Below are positions 4,894-7,738 of a stretch of 7,738 nt of DNA, piece after piece. A program made the translations under genes and the position numbers. The stretch comes from an uncultured Coriobacteriaceae bacterium (GTDB lineage: Bacteria > Actinomycetota > Coriobacteriia > Coriobacteriales > Eggerthellaceae): positions 1 to 7,738 of the forward strand of contig CACZIP010000087.1 in the NCBI GenBank assembly GCA_902781245.1, read 5' to 3'. Position 1 is the first letter of the stretch, and each line of letters starts with the position of its first letter. The notes beneath the pieces were generated by a model. That model searched no databases. It worked only from the letters and a program-made list of their open reading frames with translations, and was not told where the DNA came from.

Positions 4894-5844
4894 ATGTGCA
4901 CGGGAATCAGGTTCGTGGACGATAACGGCAACATGTACTTCGGTCGCAATCTCGACTGGAGTTGCTCGTACGGCGAGAAGGTGGTCATCACACCCACGGG
5001 CTACGCCCCGAAATCGCCTTTCGGGGCCGTTTCCCAGATCAAGCACGCCATCATCGGCATGGGCATCGTACAGGAAGATGTGCCGCTCTATTTCGACTGC
5101 GCCAACGACGCGGGCCTGGCAGTCGCCGGATTGAACTTCCCTGGGTACGCGCAGTACGAGACAGCACCCGTCGAGGGGAAGGCAAACGTCGCGGCTTACG
5201 AGTTCCCGCTGTGGATCGTCGCGAACTTCGAGACGGTCGACCAGGTTGAGGAAGCGCTCGCGAACACCGCCATCGTCGACAAGCCCATCAACGAGAAGTT
5301 CCCCTCGTCGCTGTTGCACTGGATCATCGGCGACGCGACGCGTTCCATCGTGGTGGAATACACCGCAGCTGGCATGCAGGTGTTCCATGACGACTTCGAC
5401 GTGCTGACCAACCAGCCTGGATTCGCATGGCATGCGGAGAACGTCCGCAACTACATCAACGTAACGCCCGATGTGCCGGGACCATTGAGCTGGCGAACTG
5501 GCGAGCTCACTGCGTACGGCTCGGGTGGCGGCATGCGCGGCTTGCCGGGCGATTACTACTCCCCTTCGCGGTTCGTGCGCGTGGCGTACCTGAACGCGCA
5601 TTATCCGCAGAAGCAGACCGAGGAGGAGAACGTCTGCCGGCTCTTCCACACGCTCACCGGCGTTGCCATGATCGACGGCGCGGCTCGCATGACGGATGGT
5701 GCGTTCGAGCTGACAATCTTCACGGGTGGCGTATCGTGCCGCACGAACACGTACTACTACTCGACCTATGACGACCCCGCCATCCGCTCGGTCGCACTGG
5801 CGGATTACGACGCGCAAGGCTCGCAGCTCATCGTGGCGGAATAG
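4894..5844 (+). CDS. bsh: Choloylglycine hydrolase family protein, probable bile salt hydrolase
   Basis: The 316 residues match the usual family length (about 315-330). Bile salt hydrolases split the amide bond of glycine- or taurine-conjugated bile acids; relatives include penicillin V acylases. The protein begins MCTG, so Cys2 becomes the N-terminal nucleophile after Met removal. The other active-site positions all fit: Arg18 and Asp21 in GRNLDW, Asn81 in AGLNFPGYA, Asn173 in VLTNQPGF and Arg226 in SPSRFVRVAY. The selectivity-loop region reads YGSGGGMRGLPGD (208-220). No signal peptide is seen, so it is probably cytoplasmic. A strong GAGGAAAGGG ribosome site (4878-4887), 6 nt before the ATG, fixes the start. 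The gene stands alone, on the opposite strand to its neighbours, and converges on the surface-protein gene at a shared terminator. I see no convincing promoter. Bile salt versus penicillin V substrate cannot be settled from sequence alone. Confidence 0.93.
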   Translation: MCTGIRFVDDNGNMYFGRNLDWSCSYGEKVVITPTGYAPKSPFGAVSQIKHAIIGMGIVQEDVPLYFDCANDAGLAVAGLNFPGYAQYETAPVEGKANVAAYEFPLWIVANFETVDQVEEALANTAIVDKPINEKFPSSLLHWIIGDATRSIVVEYTAAGMQVFHDDFDVLTNQPGFAWHAENVRNYINVTPDVPGPLSWRTGELTAYGSGGGMRGLPGDYYSPSRFVRVAYLNAHYPQKQTEEENVCRLFHTLTGVAMIDGAARMTDGAFELTIFTGGVSCRTNTYYYSTYDDPAIRSVALADYDAQGSQLIVAE

Positions 5845-5940
5845 CGGAAAGGAACCTGGCTCTTCATTTGCGCATACGTGTACGCGAACACGCCAAGAAA
5901 CGATATATCGAGAAACCGAAGCAGGTAAGCAATAACTGAA

Positions 5941-5970
5941 TAGTCTCTGCAACAAAGACCTAGTCTCTGC
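5941..5970. repeat. Short direct repeat in the gap after the bile salt hydrolase gene
   Basis: TAGTCTCTGC occurs at 5941-5950 and again at 5961-5970, a 20-bp offset. The 5845-5985 gap also has a 10-bp palindrome, CGATATATCG, at 5901-5910. I see no gene or RNA in this gap. Confidence 0.45.
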
Positions 5971-5985
5971 TGCATGACAGAAAAG

Positions 5986-6011
5986 AGGAAGCCCGCCGAA
6001 GCGGGCTTCCT
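5986..6011. terminator. Bidirectional intrinsic terminator between converging genes
   Basis: AGGAAGCCCGC and GCGGGCTTCCT form a perfect 11-bp GC-rich stem closed by CGAA. On the minus strand it is followed by CTTTTCTG, a T-rich tail suited to ending the surface-protein transcript. On the plus strand the tail is weaker (TGGTTG). It lies 45 bp after the surface-protein stop and about 140 bp after the bile salt hydrolase stop. Confidence 0.85.
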
Positions 6012-6056
6012 TGGTTGTGGCCTTGCGGAAGGGCGGAACCCTTCACATGTCACATG

Positions 6057-7738
6057 CTACAGGCTCGCAGGACCTGCCGGGACGAAACCGGACTGCGGGG
6101 CCTGTTGCTGCTCGTCGTCGCCATCGTTCTTGGTCGTCTTGCGCGTAGCGATTGCAAGGACGATGTTGATGATGCCGATGATGCCGAACACGATCGACCA
6201 TTGGTCGAAGATAGCCATCGGCTGCGTCATATCCTGCGTCAGGATGAACAGGACGATCGATGCGGCAGCGGGGATGACGCTCAGGACGCGGCCGAGGTGC
6301 TTGCGCTTGTAGGTCTCGTCGTACTCGACTTCCTCGCCGTTGGCCGTCTTAGCGGCTGCGGTCTCCTCGTCGTCGCCCTCCTTGCGGTTGCGGCCGAACG
6401 CGAGGATTAGCATGATCGCCGCCAGAATCGTGGCCAAGACGGTGGCGATGAGGTCGAACAGCGACCACGTGCCTTCGCCCTCGCCGAGCGCATTAGCGTC
6501 GTCGTCGATCTGTCGAACCGTCGGCGTGCCGTTGTCATCAACCGTGACGGTTGCGGCCGGAGCCGGAGCCGGCTCGTCAGCTGCCGGTGTGACCGGAGCC
6601 GGTGTAGGCGTCGGAGCCGGCGTGGGCGTCGGCGTCGGCGTCGGACCAGGAGCCGGTGTGGCAGCGTACGTGATTGTGATCGTTAGATCCTGATCGGGCA
6701 TCGTGCCAGTCAGCGACCCGATGACGTTGCCGTTGCTGTCGGTAGCATTGTAACCAGCAACGGTGGGCAGCGTCACGTTGTAAGTCTCACCTGTTGCATA
6801 CTGACCGACAATCGATGTCGGAGGCGTCGAGCCGTCAGACATCACGAAGTTAATCGTCAGCGTATGCGTCGTCACAGGAGCCGCCTCGATGGTGAATGTG
6901 CCACCCTCGAACGTGACCGCATAGTTTCCTTGCATGGCCTCGCCCGTCGCGGTGATGGCATACTCACCAGGAGTCTCGCCTGCAGCGCGCGTCAATGTGT
7001 AGGCGATCGTGTCGGAGCCGATCGTTCCGGTGACAGTGGCGGTCAGCGTCGGATCTTCAGCACCTTCGACCTTGGACAGGTCGTTGGCCTTGACGGTGAC
7101 AGGTTTCGGCGTGATCTGATACGTCTTCTTGACGTTGCCATCGTAGTTGCCCTTGCCAATAACGGTCACGGTTACAGTGCCGACGTTCGTGCAGTCATCG
7201 CTGTAGGTGATGGTGAAGTCGGTACCTTCAATCAATTCCTTACCAGACGCATTGTCTTTGACAGTAACCGTTTGCTTCTGCTCCTGGCCATTGTACGTTA
7301 CGTTCTCAGGCTGCGAGATCTCGAAGCGCTTCGGTCCTTGCGGGTCATCTGGATCAAGCGGCGTATCGGGATCGATGGTCGCCTTCTCAATCTTCAACAG
7401 ACCGTTGACGAAGGAGACGATGTAATTGCCCTGGGACGCAGCCCCGCTGACCACAACTGCGCCAGCTGTGTTCTGGACGTTGGTGATGTCCTCGACGCCA
7501 AATTTCACGTCGTAATTGACGGTATCGGTACCGACCATTCCAACGACGGTGGCGCCCTTGGTTTCAGCCGGCTTGCCGTCGTACGTCTTGGTCACATCAT
7601 TTGCTGTAACGGTCACGGATTTCTGGGTGACCTCGAGCGTGCCCTTGACGTAGGTGATGTCGTAGCTGGCGGTCACGTCCTCGCCCTCGGCGTTGACGAT
7701 CTTGGCGGCGCTGGCGACGTTGTCGCCGGTGCCGACCA
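6057..7738 (-). CDS. MBG/MucBP-type surface protein with three-helix membrane anchor, N-terminus outside the window
   Basis: The frame is open from the right edge to the TAG at 6059-6057 (559 codons seen). Codons upstream of the GTG at 7676 (VGTGDNVASAAKIVNAEGED) continue the same domain pattern, so the real start is outside. In order: the end of one MBG-like domain (SYDITYVKGTLEV); a full MBG domain (VTVTANDVTKTYDGKPAE through GNYIVSFVNGLLKIEK); an acidic Pro-Asp linker; an Ig-like unit ending GNYDGNVKKTYQITPK; another MBG-type domain (VTVKANDLSKVEGAEDP through NYAVTFEGGTFTIEA); a MucBP-like module (HTLTINFVMSDG through DLTITITY); and a Pro/Thr stalk at 6665-6555. Membrane helices follow at about 6467-6396, 6287-6231 and 6200-6147, with a charged cytoplasmic loop between the first two. 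There is no LPXTG sortase signal. An extracellular, adhesin-like role is likely. The ligand is unknown. Confidence 0.9.
   Translation of the reverse strand, partial: VGTGDNVASAAKIVNAEGEDVTASYDITYVKGTLEVTQKSVTVTANDVTKTYDGKPAETKGATVVGMVGTDTVNYDVKFGVEDITNVQNTAGAVVVSGAASQGNYIVSFVNGLLKIEKATIDPDTPLDPDDPQGPKRFEISQPENVTYNGQEQKQTVTVKDNASGKELIEGTDFTITYSDDCTNVGTVTVTVIGKGNYDGNVKKTYQITPKPVTVKANDLSKVEGAEDPTLTATVTGTIGSDTIAYTLTRAAGETPGEYAITATGEAMQGNYAVTFEGGTFTIEAAPVTTHTLTINFVMSDGSTPPTSIVGQYATGETYNVTLPTVAGYNATDSNGNVIGSLTGTMPDQDLTITITYAATPAPGPTPTPTPTPAPTPTPAPVTPAADEPAPAPAATVTVDDNGTPTVRQIDDDANALGEGEGTWSLFDLIATVLATILAAIMLILAFGRNRKEGDDEETAAAKTANGEEVEYDETYKRKHLGRVLSVIPAAASIVLFILTQDMTQPMAIFDQWSIVFGIIGIINIVLAIATRKTTKNDGDDEQQQAPQSGFVPAGPASL
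6555..6665 (-). repeat. Low-complexity Pro/Thr/Ala stalk encoded by near-perfect hexanucleotide repeats
   Basis: On the plus strand, GGCGTC and close variants recur in six-base steps from 6607 to 6642, including three perfect units in a row at 6625-6642. On the minus strand each unit encodes a Pro-Thr or Pro-Ala dipeptide of the cell-wall-spanning stalk (PTPTPTPAPTPTPAP). GCCGGA-type units extend it to about 6555. Confidence 0.8.

Noticed and set aside
4855..5955. A 366-codon minus-strand frame over the bile salt hydrolase gene
   Set aside because: The plus strand encodes a complete choloylglycine hydrolase with all catalytic residues and a strong ribosome site. The antisense frame is Arg/Val-rich shadow sequence.
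7674..7676. GTG at 7676 as the true start of the surface protein
   Set aside because: The frame stays open to the window edge, and the 20 codons upstream continue the MBG-like pattern; there is no signal peptide after the GTG.

Overview
The window looks like an accessory region of a moderately GC-rich, Gram-positive gut actinobacterium. Coriobacteriia, probably Eggerthellales (Eggerthella, Adlercreutzia or Slackia relatives), is the best guess. The basis is the mix of a bile salt hydrolase-like enzyme, a large MBG/MucBP surface protein and a codon use rich in GAC, GAG, CTC and GGC. This is inference from gene content; no rRNA or other taxonomic marker is present.

Layout from left to right. 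(1) Positions 1-2429, minus strand: most of a large gene, cut by the left edge, for a cytoplasmic TIR domain, one transmembrane helix and a long outer domain made of 32-residue tandem repeats. It has its own promoter, with an inverted repeat across the -10 box. (2) Positions 2583-2666: a short stretch that reads like the C-terminal tail of a lost XRE/HigA-type antitoxin. (3) Positions 2671-3160, minus: a compact brnT-brnA toxin-antitoxin operon with an AT-rich promoter carrying direct repeats. (4) Positions 3260-4820: a block bounded by three related copies of a hairpin-forming repeat. It holds an ORF6N-domain gene with a PLD-like C-terminal region, and about 485 bp of mostly unassigned DNA. 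Two strong palindromes lie inside the ORF6N coding sequence. (5) Positions 4894-5844, plus: an intact choloylglycine (bile salt) hydrolase-family gene. (6) Positions 5986-6011: a bidirectional terminator between converging genes. (7) Positions 6057-7738, minus: the C-terminal part of a surface protein with MBG-type repeats, a MucBP-like module, a Pro/Thr stalk and three membrane helices, cut by the right edge.

The genes do not form one pathway. The left half (TIR receptor-like protein, toxin-antitoxin, antitoxin relic, phage-type ORF6N gene, repeated palindromes) has the character of a defence or mobile-gene hotspot. The right half is host-interface functions: bile salt deconjugation and a cell-surface adhesin-like protein. 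The most interesting single object is the TIR protein. Its predicted topology (cytoplasmic TIR, one helix, long repeat ectodomain) mirrors that of animal Toll-like receptors with the chain direction reversed.
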